A stretch of 64,000 bases of DNA, from positions 62,001 through 126,000 of the forward strand of contig NZ_VUNZ01000006.1 in assembly GCF_008386505.1 (NCBI RefSeq). Reading direction: 5' to 3'. The number at the start of each line of letters is the position of its first letter. Position 1 is the stretch's first letter. The position numbers and the translations under genes are program-made. Source of the DNA: Chryseobacterium sediminis (GTDB taxonomy: Bacteria > Bacteroidota > Bacteroidia > Flavobacteriales > Weeksellaceae). Under the pieces are notes generated by a model that saw only the letters and a program-made list of their open reading frames with translations, was not told the DNA's origin and made no database searches. This document shows positions 43,242 to 51,925 of this stretch, piece after piece.

Positions 43242-44831
43242 ATGATTTTACTGCAAAATATATCCTTTGGGTTTCCGGGAGGAGATCTTCTATTTAATTA
43301 TACCAACTTAACAATACCATCTCACACCAAATCTGCTTTGGTGGGAAGTAACGGCATGGGAAAATCGACCCTGCTGAAAATTATCGCAGGTGAAATACAG
43401 CCTTTAAACGGGAATGTTACTATTTCAGGTTCTGTTTTTTACGTCCCTCAGATGTTTGGGAATTTTAATCATCTTACCATTGCTGAATGTCTGAAAATAG
43501 ATCAGAAATTGAATGCTCTTCAAAAAATTACCAATGGAGAGGTGGATGAAATTTATTTTGAAATTCTCAATGACGACTGGGATATTGAAGAGCGCAGCCG
43601 GCAGGCATTGGAGCATTGGGGACTTGATGATTTTGACTTAACTCAAAAACTGGAAGACCTGAGCGGTGGTCAGAAAACTAAGGCTTTTCTTGCCGGAATT
43701 CAGATCAGTCAGCCTGATATTATCATTTTAGATGAACCTACCAACCATCTGGATATTGAGGGAAGAAAGTTATTGTATGATCTTATTAATAGAACAGATG
43801 CAACGGTAATAATTGTAAGCCACGACAGAACTTTGCTTAATCTCGTTGATACTATATTTGAACTAAGTAATCAGGGAATTGCGACGTATGGAGGGAATTA
43901 TGATTTCTATGCAGCGCAAAAAGAAGTGGAGGAGGAAGCTCTTCATAATGATATCCATGCCAAAGAACGGGCACTGAAAAAAGCAAAAGAGAAAGAAAGA
44001 GAAACGCTCGAACGCAAGCAAAAACTTGATGCGAAAGGAAAACAAAAGCAGGAAAAATCCGGAGTTGCCCGAATTATGATGAATACGCTTCGGAATAATG
44101 CTGAAAAAAATAGTTCAAAACTGAAAAGTGTACATGCAGAGAAAATCAGCGGAATTTCAGAGGGGTTGAGAGATTTGCGCTCCTCCTTAAAGAATTCTGA
44201 GCAGATGAAAGTAAACTTTAATGATTCTAATCTGCATTCAGGGAAAATTTTAATTGTGGCTGAAGATATTAATTTCAATTATGGACAGGTAAATCTATGG
44301 AAAGAAAATCTTAACCTTGAGATCCGAAGCGGAGAAAGAGTTTCCATCAAAGGTTCAAATGGATCAGGAAAAACAACCCTGATAACACTTCTGCTGGGAA
44401 ATACTGAACCTTCCGAAGGAAAAATAGACAGAGCAGAGTTTAACAGCATCTATATTGATCAGGAATATTCACTGATTGATCATGATTCAACTCTTTATGA
44501 CTTTGTTCAGACCTTTAATGATCATGCACTACAGGAATTTGAGGTGAAAACATTATTATCCAGATTTTTGTTTGGTAAAGATACCTGGGATAAAAAATGT
44601 GGTATGTTGAGTGGAGGTGAGCGCTTACGTCTGCTTCTGTGCGGACTTTCCATAAGCAGCAAAGCTCCGGATATGATTATCCTTGATGAACCCACAAATA
44701 ATCTCGATCTTCAGAATGTCGAAATTCTCACCAATTCCATTAAAGATTATCATGGAACGCTGTTAGTTATTTCTCATGATGAAGTTTTTCTGGAAGAGAT
44801 TGGGGTTGATCGGGAATTGATGCTTGATTAA
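43242..44831 (+). CDS. ABC-F family ATPase (translation factor type)
   Basis: The start MILLQNISFGF gives 529 residues. Two ABC domains carry Walker A GSNGMGKST and GSNGSGKTT, signatures LSGGQKTKA and LSGGERLRL, and DEPTNHLD and DEPTNNLD. The linker between them is long and charged (KERALKKAKEKERETLERK), the P-site tRNA interaction motif region. With no membrane domain it belongs to the ABC-F class that acts on ribosomes, some members giving antibiotic resistance. The exact role is not inferable. It is a single-gene unit with its own promoter. Confidence 0.9.
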   Translation: MILLQNISFGFPGGDLLFNYTNLTIPSHTKSALVGSNGMGKSTLLKIIAGEIQPLNGNVTISGSVFYVPQMFGNFNHLTIAECLKIDQKLNALQKITNGEVDEIYFEILNDDWDIEERSRQALEHWGLDDFDLTQKLEDLSGGQKTKAFLAGIQISQPDIIILDEPTNHLDIEGRKLLYDLINRTDATVIIVSHDRTLLNLVDTIFELSNQGIATYGGNYDFYAAQKEVEEEALHNDIHAKERALKKAKEKERETLERKQKLDAKGKQKQEKSGVARIMMNTLRNNAEKNSSKLKSVHAEKISGISEGLRDLRSSLKNSEQMKVNFNDSNLHSGKILIVAEDINFNYGQVNLWKENLNLEIRSGERVSIKGSNGSGKTTLITLLLGNTEPSEGKIDRAEFNSIYIDQEYSLIDHDSTLYDFVQTFNDHALQEFEVKTLLSRFLFGKDTWDKKCGMLSGGERLRLLLCGLSISSKAPDMIILDEPTNNLDLQNVEILTNSIKDYHGTLLVISHDEVFLEEIGVDRELMLD

Positions 44832-44849
44832 GTGATTAAATGAAACTCC

Positions 44850-44867
44850 GGCTTCAGCCAAAACTTA
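44850..44867. repeat. Short dispersed repeat, copy 2
   Basis: GGCTTCAGCCAAAACTTA differs by one base from 18706-18723. It lies just after the ABC-F stop. Confidence 0.55.
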
Positions 44868-44873
44868 TAAAAC

Positions 44874-44904
44874 AAAATCCCGGAAATTATCAACCGGGAT
44901 TTTT
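44874..44904. terminator. Bidirectional terminator
   Basis: AAAATCCCGG (44874-44883) pairs with CCGGGATTTT (44894-44903), with a T run. It separates convergent genes. Confidence 0.8.
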
Positions 44905-44915
44905 TATATAAAAAA

Positions 44916-45434
44916 TTATTTCTTTGTCTTTTTAATGGCATCCAGATAAATCTTCTTGATACTGTTTTTCTCTTCCTTCTCACTGATACCTTCAATAGCG
45001 GGAAGCAGGGTAGTATTGTGTTTGGTTTTTAATTTTAAAATTTCGCCCAATGCAAATGCCGCACTCCAGCGTACCACAGTTCCTTCATGTTCTGTATTTC
45101 CCAAAAGGTTATCAATTGCCTGATCCAGATTTTCAGGGAACAGATGGGCTGTGTTGCCTATCACTTTGGCGCTTTCCCATTTTATTCTGGGAGCCTTTTC
45201 GGTAAGTGTTTGGGTGACAAATGAAAACACGGTATCATCCGCAAGGTCAGGATTCTGTTTTGTAGCATATTCTATTGCTTCAATGCAGGTTGCTTTTACA
45301 GGATCTTTTGATTTTTCAGCGAAAGCAATCAGTTCATTGGCAGGTAAAGAGGTATCAATAACCCATTTACTGATAATATCAACCTTTTCTTTTGATTTTA
45401 CAGTCTTGTCTTTTATAAGTTCTTCTATAGTCAC
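44916..45434 (-). CDS. HEAT repeat-like protein
   Basis: The 172-residue all-helical product has HEAT-type helix pairs: DPVKATCIEAIEYATKQNP, APRIKWESAKVIGNTAHLFP and TVVRWSAAFALGEILKLK. It has no signal peptide or catalytic site and is probably a protein-protein interaction module in the cytoplasm. The partner is unknown. Confidence 0.75.
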   Translation of the reverse strand: MTIEELIKDKTVKSKEKVDIISKWVIDTSLPANELIAFAEKSKDPVKATCIEAIEYATKQNPDLADDTVFSFVTQTLTEKAPRIKWESAKVIGNTAHLFPENLDQAIDNLLGNTEHEGTVVRWSAAFALGEILKLKTKHNTTLLPAIEGISEKEEKNSIKKIYLDAIKKTKK

Positions 45435-45493
45435 AGTGATTGATTTTTTTAGTGTTCTAAAATAGCAATTCTTCTGAAAGTAACATAACCTTT

Positions 45494-45520
45494 GTCATTG
45501 CGAGCAAAGCGAAATAATCT
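45494..45520. repeat. Dispersed intergenic repeat (GTCATTGCGAGC type)
   Basis: GTCATTGCGAGCAAAGCGAA followed by ATAATCT resembles a common intergenic repeat in Bacteroidetes and other bacteria. Only one copy was seen here. Confidence 0.5.
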
Positions 45521-46066
45521 CTATATAACCTGTTTTATTTTATTCAGAATAATATCCATCTTTTGAGGCAGGTTATAATCGCCTGAAAGTTCAATCAAGG
45601 GGGTATTCATCTCAGACAGCCATTCCAAATGGGCTTTTAACGTTCTGTTTGCAATACCGGTATTGTGATCATAATCTTCAGCCCAATCCATAAACTCCTG
45701 AAATTTTTCTGCTCTTTCCGGATTGGTAATAATTTCATCACCATACCTTTCATGCTCTCTTTTTCTCAGTCTTTCCAATCTTATTTCAGGAGGAAGATAA
45801 AGAAAAATAATCAGGTCAAATTCAGGAAATACATTTTCACCCCAATGAATGATTGAGCCACCAAAAATCCAGTTCTCAGCAGTATGAAGTTGGTCTGAAA
45901 CAATTAAATTTCTTATTTCAGGGTTTTGTCTTTCTGTAAAAGGAATTGGTGTTGGGAGCCAGAAAAAATCATCACTGTCAAAGTATTCAAGATTGAGTTC
46001 TTCAGACAATGCTTTTCCTAAAGTGGTCACTCCGGAACCTGAAGCTCCGAAAATATGTATTCTCAT
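45521..46066 (-). CDS. P-loop kinase-like protein lacking the Walker A lysine
   Basis: The 181-residue product resembles small adenylate kinase-like NTPases: HIFGASGSGVTTLG at the start, FDSDDFFW, and an Arg-rich LRKREHERYG lid. The usual Walker A GxGK(S/T) reads GSGVTT (10-15), with Val where the phosphate-binding Lys should be. It may bind nucleotide in another way or be inactive. The substrate is unknown. It lies 42 bases upstream of an intergenic gap to the alpha/beta hydrolase gene on the same strand. Confidence 0.75.
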   Translation of the reverse strand: MRIHIFGASGSGVTTLGKALSEELNLEYFDSDDFFWLPTPIPFTERQNPEIRNLIVSDQLHTAENWIFGGSIIHWGENVFPEFDLIIFLYLPPEIRLERLRKREHERYGDEIITNPERAEKFQEFMDWAEDYDHNTGIANRTLKAHLEWLSEMNTPLIELSGDYNLPQKMDIILNKIKQVI

Positions 46067-46108
46067 AACTTTGTTAGTTTAGAAATCTGCAAAATCTGCG
46101 AAAGCATT

Positions 46109-47035
46109 TTAATTTTTTATTATCCAATGATAGATTTCATTCAGTACTTCTTCCCGTATTTCTTCGTTAAGAATCTCATGGCGCATTTCAGGATAGATCT
46201 TCACATCCACAGGCTGAAAACCGTCTGTTTTTAAGTTGTTGACTGTATGCATCACGCCTTTTCCAAAATCACCTATCGGATCATTCTGCCCACTTACAAA
46301 TAGAAAAGGAAATGACTTAGAAACAGTTGCAGCCCAGTTTCTCGCTGTCGCTTTTTTATAAATAGTAAATAAAGTATAAAAAGCATTATGAGTAAACGGA
46401 ATTCCGCAAAGTTCATCCTGCTCAAAAGCTTTTCTGTTGTTAGGATTTACACTCAGCCAGCTGGTATCGCTGAAATCTTTATCCTTTTTAAAATGTTTGT
46501 TATTGACACTTGTAAAAACAGAATTCAAAAAAGTACGATGATGAGGGGCGATGGCGTTGGTTAATGATAAATAAGCTCTTAACAAGTCTATTCCCGGTAA
46601 AGGTCCACCGGTTCCTGTAATAATAGCTCCTGTAAATTTACTGCTTGCTTTTTGAAGAAGACAACGTGTAATAAAAGATCCCATAGAATGTCCCATAATA
46701 AAATGAGGAACCTCCGGAAACTGCTCTGCAAGATGATCTGCCATCATTTCTGCATCGGCTACAAGCCTTTCATCCGGTTTTTCAAGCTGAAAGAAACCAA
46801 TATCTTTTTTCTCCTTTACAGATTTTCCATGTCCCAGATGATCATAAGTTAATACAGCAATCCCATGATTGGCAAAATATGCTGCAATTTCTGCATATCT
46901 TCCGCTGTGTTCCTGCATGCCATGAACAATGAGAAGCGTGGCTTTTGCTGTTTCTGGTGAAAACAGGCTGTAGAAAAGTTGTGAGTTGGTGTCTATTTTT
47001 GATGGTAGGTATGTTGAGGTTTGAGATACTGGCAT
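46109..47035 (-). CDS. Alpha/beta hydrolase (monoacylglycerol lipase-like)
   Basis: The 308-residue product has the Hydrolase_4/serine aminopeptidase S33 pattern: LLIVHGMQEHSGRYAEIA, YDHLGHGKS, and the nucleophile elbow GHSMGS (115-120, Ser117). The acid is likely Asp in SGQNDPIGD and the base His in MRHEILNE. It has no signal peptide. Lysophospholipid or monoglyceride cleavage is the usual role. It marks the end of the conserved stretch before the AT-rich insertion. Confidence 0.9.
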   Translation of the reverse strand: MPVSQTSTYLPSKIDTNSQLFYSLFSPETAKATLLIVHGMQEHSGRYAEIAAYFANHGIAVLTYDHLGHGKSVKEKKDIGFFQLEKPDERLVADAEMMADHLAEQFPEVPHFIMGHSMGSFITRCLLQKASSKFTGAIITGTGGPLPGIDLLRAYLSLTNAIAPHHRTFLNSVFTSVNNKHFKKDKDFSDTSWLSVNPNNRKAFEQDELCGIPFTHNAFYTLFTIYKKATARNWAATVSKSFPFLFVSGQNDPIGDFGKGVMHTVNNLKTDGFQPVDVKIYPEMRHEILNEEIREEVLNEIYHWIIKN

Positions 47036-47079
47036 AAGAAGTTGTTTGAAGGTGACTTAAAGATGTAAAAAGTAATTTT

Positions 47080-47984
47080 TTAATTTTTAACTTTGCATGC
47101 TTTAAAAAATAATTCTCCTAATTCAGTTAAAATATATTCTGTTGTAGAATCTACTTCAATTTCCAAATCAACATTTGCATAAGTTCTGCCACTGACATAT
47201 TCATCATCTTTGTCAATAGGAATTTCTAATGTTTGGCTTTCTGCATAGAACTCTTTAACCTCTTTTACTAAGCCTAATCTTATAACATTTGAAATTTCAA
47301 AATCTTTAAATAAATTTTCAGGGATAGTCTCAAATTTTACTACTGAATGCTTAAGGTTGATTTCTTCATAATCTAAATTCTTAATGCTTCTTTCCAATTC
47401 CATTATTTTAACTTCGAGCTTCCATATTTGAGTGTCCCAACTATCTTGTGAAATACTTTTTCTTGATTGTATTTCGTTTTTTATTATTTCAATTTGCCTT
47501 TTTATATTTTCTGTTTTTGATGATTTTTCATTTTGAAAATTCTCTAATTCGATTGATAAATTTAATCTTCTTGCAATACATTTATTGTAAATAGCTTCCA
47601 AAGGAAAAAACTCATCTTTAGAAAGTTGGCTCAATATATATGGGAATACGTGATTTTCTATATTTTGCTCAGAATCTACAAGATTTGAAAGTAATATTGC
47701 CCATGTCGTTTGCATGTTGTCATCTTCTTCTAAAGCAGAATATTCTAACAACGGTGCTAAAATTTTTAGAGTTTTTTCTTTGATTTAATATTATGTTTTT
47801 CGCAATAGTCTTTTGCTTTATTTAGCATTTTAACTTGATTTTTAAAACGCCACATGGTAATGTGGTCTTTAACTAATAAACCTGTTTCTTCAATTGAAGG
47901 CATAATTAACTTATCCACAAAGTCTTTAGCTATTTCTAAACCTTTTTCAATTGTTGTTGATTTTATATCAAATTTATTATCCAT
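47080..47984 (-). pseudogene. Abi-alpha/DUF4393-like abortive infection protein, split by a frameshift at A6
   Basis: Two pieces on the minus strand join into one protein if one A is added to the six-A run at 47772-47777. The first piece (47984-47766, 72 residues) has IMPSIEETGLLVKDHITMWR and FKNQVKMLNKAKDYCEKHNI. The second continues TLKILAPLLEYSALEEDDNM and QTTWAILLSNLVDS. This order matches the Abi-alpha/DUF4393 family, which is tied to abortive phage infection. The joined protein would have about 301 residues, the family norm. Because the second piece lacks an ATG start, a real indel, an assembly error in the homopolymer, or -1 slippage is likely. The HEPN-like gene ends 19 bases upstream. 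Confidence 0.75.
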
Positions 47985-48003
47985 GAATTTGTGTTTTTTA
48001 TTA

Positions 48004-48765
48004 TTAATTTTGAATCAGTTTTTTTTGAATCGTAATTGTTGCAGACTTAATGGTTATAATAACAAGATATTTATATAAAATTAATAATAATTCTTTTTTT
48101 AAAGCATAAGTGAAGTGTTCTGGATAAACAGTAATTTCACCATTATGGACAAAGTTATTTCTGATAGAGTATATTATGGTTAATACTTCAGTATGAGAAA
48201 GATCTGGAATTCTTTGATTTATTATTATTTTGTCTACTATTTTCTTTAATCTTGCTTTTTGTCCCCCTTTTGCTAACTTTTCACAATATTGTAAATAACC
48301 TTTTAGCAATGTTCTTTTATCTATATTATTAAATTTATTTTTTAATTCAAAATTTACTTGTTGTAATGAATTATTTATTTCTTCAGTATTAGAGTATTCA
48401 ATATTTGTTGAATCATCTAACCAAAGGATTTTGCGATCAAGTAAATTTAATGTTAAAGCTTTTTGATGAAAAATAAAAAAAGCTTCATAAGCAAACCAAA
48501 TATCAGAGAGTTTGTAAAGTAGTAAATGACATTCTTTTAAGTCCCCATGTTTTTCATCAACAAATTTTTCTGTTAGTTTTATTTCTTTAATTGCAATTCC
48601 TAAGCGTAACTTAGCATCAAATTTTATAAAATCATCATAAAATTGTAATATAAGTGTCTTTTTATCTTCATCCTCTTCAATAAAAGCTTTGTTTAGAATA
48701 TTTCTATTTATTTCCTCGTAATGTTCATAGATTTTGTTAAAATCATAAATTGAGTTTTCTATCAT
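48004..48765 (-). CDS. HEPN-like protein, candidate defence RNase
   Basis: The 253-residue, all-helical product of an AT-rich gene is not a family I can name. Near the C-terminus IRNNFVHNGE contains Arg202-x4-His207, the RX4-6H catalytic motif of HEPN ribonucleases, in the usual setting of a helix followed by N-G-E. The N-terminal part has charged helices only. It has no signal peptide. It starts a two-gene unit with the Abi-alpha-like gene 19 bases downstream, which supports a phage-defence role. The activity is inferred from the motif and context alone. Confidence 0.65.
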   Translation of the reverse strand: MIENSIYDFNKIYEHYEEINRNILNKAFIEEDEDKKTLILQFYDDFIKFDAKLRLGIAIKEIKLTEKFVDEKHGDLKECHLLLYKLSDIWFAYEAFFIFHQKALTLNLLDRKILWLDDSTNIEYSNTEEINNSLQQVNFELKNKFNNIDKRTLLKGYLQYCEKLAKGGQKARLKKIVDKIIINQRIPDLSHTEVLTIIYSIRNNFVHNGEITVYPEHFTYALKKELLLILYKYLVIITIKSATITIQKKLIQN

Positions 48766-48781
48766 AGTATTTGTTTTTATT

Positions 48782-48789
48782 CAAATATA
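48782..48789 (-). promoter_or_regulatory. -7 promoter box of the HEPN-like/Abi-alpha unit
   Basis: On the minus strand the sequence is TATATTTG, 16 bases before the ATG at 48765. The unit is divergent from purA. Confidence 0.5.
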
Positions 48790-48849
48790 TTAAAAAGTCT
48801 GTCCAACCTCATGATTTTCACCCCAACTCAAAATAAATATCCTCTATAA

Positions 48850-48881
48850 TTTGGTCGTCATTTTTTTTAAAAGTAATTTTG
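48850..48881 (+). promoter_or_regulatory. Promoter of purA
   Basis: TTTG (48850-48853) and TAATTTTG (48874-48881) are 20 bases apart, a near-ideal Bacteroidetes promoter 26 bases before the start codon. Confidence 0.75.
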
Positions 48882-48907
48882 CACGAATCTAAAAACAAAA
48901 GTAAAAT

Positions 48908-50194
48908 ATGTCAACTTATGTAGTTGTAGGTCTTCAGTACGGAGATGAAGGCAAAGGAAAAATCACGGATGTTTTATCAGCAAAATCGGACTATGTAGTG
49001 CGTTTCCAGGGTGGAGACAACGCTGGTCACACGGTTTATGTAGGTGATGAAAAATTCGTTCTACACCTTCTTCCTTCAGGAGTTCTTCAATGCAAAGGGA
49101 AATGTATCATTGCGAACGGAGTAGTGGTAAACCCTAAGTCTTTCATTAAAGAAGTTGGTCAGATCGAGAGCAAAGGCTTGAGAACAGATCACATCTTTAT
49201 CAGCAGAAGAGCGCATGTCATTATGCCTTACCACATCCTTTTGGATACTTACCGTGAAGAGGAACACGGAGGAACTCAGATCGGAACTACCAAAAAAGGA
49301 ATCGGACCTTGTTATGAAGATAAAATTGCAAGAGTCGGAATCAGAATGGTAGACCTTTTAAATCCTGAAATTTTAAGAGATAAAATCGAGAAAAACTTAA
49401 AAGTTAAGAATTCTCTTTTTGAAAAATATTACGGAAAACCAACTTTAGACGTTGAAGAAATCTACAACGAATATTTAGAGATCGGAAAACAGCTTCAGGA
49501 CAGAATCGTTGATACTGAATTGGAACTGAACGAGGCGATCAGAGACGGTAAAAACGTATTATTTGAAGGAGCGCAGGCATTAATGCTTGATATCGACTTC
49601 GGAACGTATCCATACGTAACTTCATCTTCTCCATCTACAGGAGGTGTTTGTTCAGGAGCGGGAGTTCCACCAACATCACTTCAGAACTTAATCGGTGTAG
49701 CAAAAGCATACTGTACAAGAGTAGGAAACGGACCTTTCCCTTCTGAATTAGACAATGAATTAGGAGAAAGCATCAGACAGATTGGTGGTGAATTCGGAGC
49801 TACTACAGGTAGACCAAGAAGAACGGGTTGGTTAGATCTTGTTTCTTTAAAGCACGCTTGTATGATTAATGGAATCAACAACCTTGTAATCACTAAGCTT
49901 GATGTTCTTACAGGAATTGAAAACCTAAAAGTAGTAACACACTACAAAACTGAAGACGGAAAAGTGATTGATTATTTCACTTCTTCAACAGAAAAATTAT
50001 ACAACTACGAGCCTATCTACCAGGATTTACCAGGTTGGGCAGAAGATATTACAAAAGCAAGAAGCTATGATGAACTTCCTGACAATGCTCAGAAATACAT
50101 CGAGTTTATTGAAAAGTACTTAGGAATCAATGTGTACTTAGTTTCTGTAGGTCCTGAAAGAAGTCAGAACATCATCAGAAAAGAATTATTCTAA
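48908..50194 (+). CDS. purA: Adenylosuccinate synthase
   Basis: The 428-residue product matches PurA end to end: GLQYGDEGKGKITD (8-21) with the P-loop, GGDNAGHTV, and GTTKKGIGPCYEDK, then TTGRPRRTGWLDL for GTP and substrate. It converts IMP, aspartate and GTP to adenylosuccinate in AMP synthesis. It stands after the AT-rich inserted pair, with its own promoter. Confidence 0.97.
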   Translation: MSTYVVVGLQYGDEGKGKITDVLSAKSDYVVRFQGGDNAGHTVYVGDEKFVLHLLPSGVLQCKGKCIIANGVVVNPKSFIKEVGQIESKGLRTDHIFISRRAHVIMPYHILLDTYREEEHGGTQIGTTKKGIGPCYEDKIARVGIRMVDLLNPEILRDKIEKNLKVKNSLFEKYYGKPTLDVEEIYNEYLEIGKQLQDRIVDTELELNEAIRDGKNVLFEGAQALMLDIDFGTYPYVTSSSPSTGGVCSGAGVPPTSLQNLIGVAKAYCTRVGNGPFPSELDNELGESIRQIGGEFGATTGRPRRTGWLDLVSLKHACMINGINNLVITKLDVLTGIENLKVVTHYKTEDGKVIDYFTSSTEKLYNYEPIYQDLPGWAEDITKARSYDELPDNAQKYIEFIEKYLGINVYLVSVGPERSQNIIRKELF

Positions 50195-50214
50195 TATTCT
50201 TAGACTATAAAAAA

Positions 50215-50249
50215 TAGAGAGGCTATCATTGGATGGTCTCTTTTTTTTT
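50215..50249 (+). terminator. Terminator after purA
   Basis: GAGA/TCTC and CTATC/GATGG pair around a small bulge, followed by nine T. Confidence 0.65.
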
Positions 50250-50276
50250 GTTTAAAATCTACTTTAACAGCTTATC

Positions 50277-50314
50277 GTATCCCTTGTCAAGGTTTTAAAC
50301 ATTGACAAGGATAC
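50277..50314. repeat. Intergenic inverted repeat
   Basis: GTATCCCTTGTC (50277-50288) and GACAAGGATAC (50304-50314) pair with one bulged C. The left arm itself contains the palindrome CCTTGTCAAGG. Confidence 0.6.
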
Positions 50315-50338
50315 TTATTCCAATCTTTAATTTTTATA

Positions 50339-50346
50339 TACTTTTG
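50339..50346 (+). promoter_or_regulatory. -7 promoter box of the small membrane protein gene
   Basis: TACTTTTG lies 28 bases before the ATG at 50375. Confidence 0.45.
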
Positions 50347-50374
50347 TCTTAAAACAAAGTGTAAATAAGAAATT

Positions 50375-50665
50375 ATGGAAGAAAATAAAATACCACAACG
50401 TTTTCTGAACAATATCGTAATCAGCTTATATCTTACCATTGCATATGCTGTTTTGATTATTGTTTATTTAGGCGGCTTGCCATTCAGTGTAAGTTCAGAT
50501 TTTTTATTGATTCTGTTTATTGCCTGCAGTTTGATTTTTAGTATAGGAGCAATCTATTTTGCCGCTAAAAGTTATTCAAAAACTAAAATCAGTTCTGTTA
50601 TTCTCATTATTATTAATGCTTTGGGATTATTAATACCGCTTACACTTCTTCTCCTGCTTATATAA
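50375..50665 (+). CDS. Small membrane protein, unknown
   Basis: The 96-residue product has three hydrophobic segments (IVISLYLTIAYAVLIIVYLG, FLLILFIACSLIFSIGAIYF, SVILIIINALGLLIPLTLLL), with a short polar N-terminus and a basic loop. No family is recognised. It is a stand-alone gene with its own promoter box. A 250-base spacer without other recognisable features follows. Confidence 0.65.
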   Translation: MEENKIPQRFLNNIVISLYLTIAYAVLIIVYLGGLPFSVSSDFLLILFIACSLIFSIGAIYFAAKSYSKTKISSVILIIINALGLLIPLTLLLLLI

Positions 50666-50918
50666 TTTTATTTAATAAGCTAGTACTATGGTATTTGTGG
50701 TTTATTGTTCTTTCTAATTTTTCATAAAAATATCACTGCTTTTCCGTATAAACTTTCTATTTGAAAATGTTAAAATTCAAACATTATCATAAAATTTTCT
50801 AATATTATGTTGTTTTGCTAAAATTTTGGCAGATGTTTTGATATTACAACATTGCTTATCGATAAGAGCTAACAAAACTAATAATCAAAATTTTTAACAG
50901 TTTAAAAAAGTAGTAGTG

Positions 50919-51761
50919 ATGAAACAACATAATCAAAACCAGGAATTTCGTTTTAACGAAGTTCTCTTTGAGCACCGCAATAAAGAATATGGTGCCTATG
51001 TATTAAGAAACGAATCAGATCGAATATTAACCAAAGCGCTTTTTATCGGAGCAAGTTTAATGGCTGCAGTATCTATTACACCATTTGTAATTTCAGCATT
51101 TAAAACTCCGGAAGTTATTTCAGATAAGGTATTTGAACTTCCAAGAGTAGTTGAAATTCAGGAGATAGATAAACCGAAAGATCAGCCAGTACAAATTGTA
51201 AAACCAACGCCACCAGCTCCCGCAGTAAAAACATATGATGATAGATTACCAGAGCCTAAAGCGATTGTTACCAATGAAAAACAAGTTGAGGATAAAACGA
51301 ATGCAGTAGCAAGCACACAAACATCGGAAGGTAAAGAAACTCCGGCTACAACCTATATTCCGATTGTACCTCGTGTCATCGGAGGCGATGGCCCACCTGC
51401 AGTAAAAGCTGATCCGGTAGTTGAAAAAACAGATCCTAAAAAGATTGAAACGGAATTAAGTGTAGAAGCTAATTTTGCAGGAGGAATAGACTCCTTCAGA
51501 AATAAAGTAATGAACAACTTTGATGGTTCAGGATTTGAATCAGAAGACGTTGTGAAAACGACAGTTACCTTTATTGTAGAAATGGACGGAACCATCTCAG
51601 GGGTAAAAGCTAATGGAACCAACGCCGATTTTAACAGTGAGGCAATGAGAACAATTAAAACAATTTCCAGTAAAGGAAAATGGATCCCGGCCAAAAACAA
51701 AAAAGGAGAATTCGTAAGAAGTTATTTCAAATTTCCTATCTCAATGAAGTTTGATAATTAA
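50919..51761 (+). CDS. Energy transducer TonB
   Basis: The ATG at 50919 gives 280 residues; a GTG one codon earlier is possible. The N-terminal cytoplasmic part (RFNEVLFEHRNKEYGAYVLR) and the one membrane helix (residues about 43-63) match Bacteroidetes TonB. A Pro/Lys-rich periplasmic linker (PTPPAPAVK, PEPKAIV) precedes the C-terminal domain (VTFIVEMDGTISGVK to KFPISMKF). It would pass proton-motive energy from an ExbBD-type motor to outer membrane receptors. No exbBD genes are next to it here. Confidence 0.9.
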   Translation: MKQHNQNQEFRFNEVLFEHRNKEYGAYVLRNESDRILTKALFIGASLMAAVSITPFVISAFKTPEVISDKVFELPRVVEIQEIDKPKDQPVQIVKPTPPAPAVKTYDDRLPEPKAIVTNEKQVEDKTNAVASTQTSEGKETPATTYIPIVPRVIGGDGPPAVKADPVVEKTDPKKIETELSVEANFAGGIDSFRNKVMNNFDGSGFESEDVVKTTVTFIVEMDGTISGVKANGTNADFNSEAMRTIKTISSKGKWIPAKNKKGEFVRSYFKFPISMKFDN

Positions 51762-51784
51762 TACGGAAAAACACATTTAAAATA

Positions 51785-51820
51785 GTTATCCACAAAGAAT
51801 TTTTTTTGTGGATAATTTTT
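51785..51820. terminator. Terminator made of two inverted DnaA-box sequences
   Basis: TTATCCACA (51786-51794) and TGTGGATAA (51807-51815) are exact DnaA-box consensus copies facing each other. They form the arms of a hairpin (TTATCCACAAA/TTTGTGGATAA) followed by a T run. It lies after tonB and before parA. It acts as a terminator, and may also bind DnaA. Confidence 0.65.
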
Positions 51821-51899
51821 TTTATTGCTAAATTGCTTATTAACAATATTTTAACTCAATTTTGATTTTCTCCACTCACCGAGAGCAAAGAAAAAAGTG

Positions 51900-51907
51900 T
51901 ATTTTTG
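51900..51907 (+). promoter_or_regulatory. -7 promoter box of parA
   Basis: TATTTTTG ends 18 bases before the ATG at 51926. It overlaps a TTG that would open the longer frame, so the ATG at 51926 is chosen. Confidence 0.55.
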
Positions 51908-51925
51908 AAACTTAAAGTTCTAATA

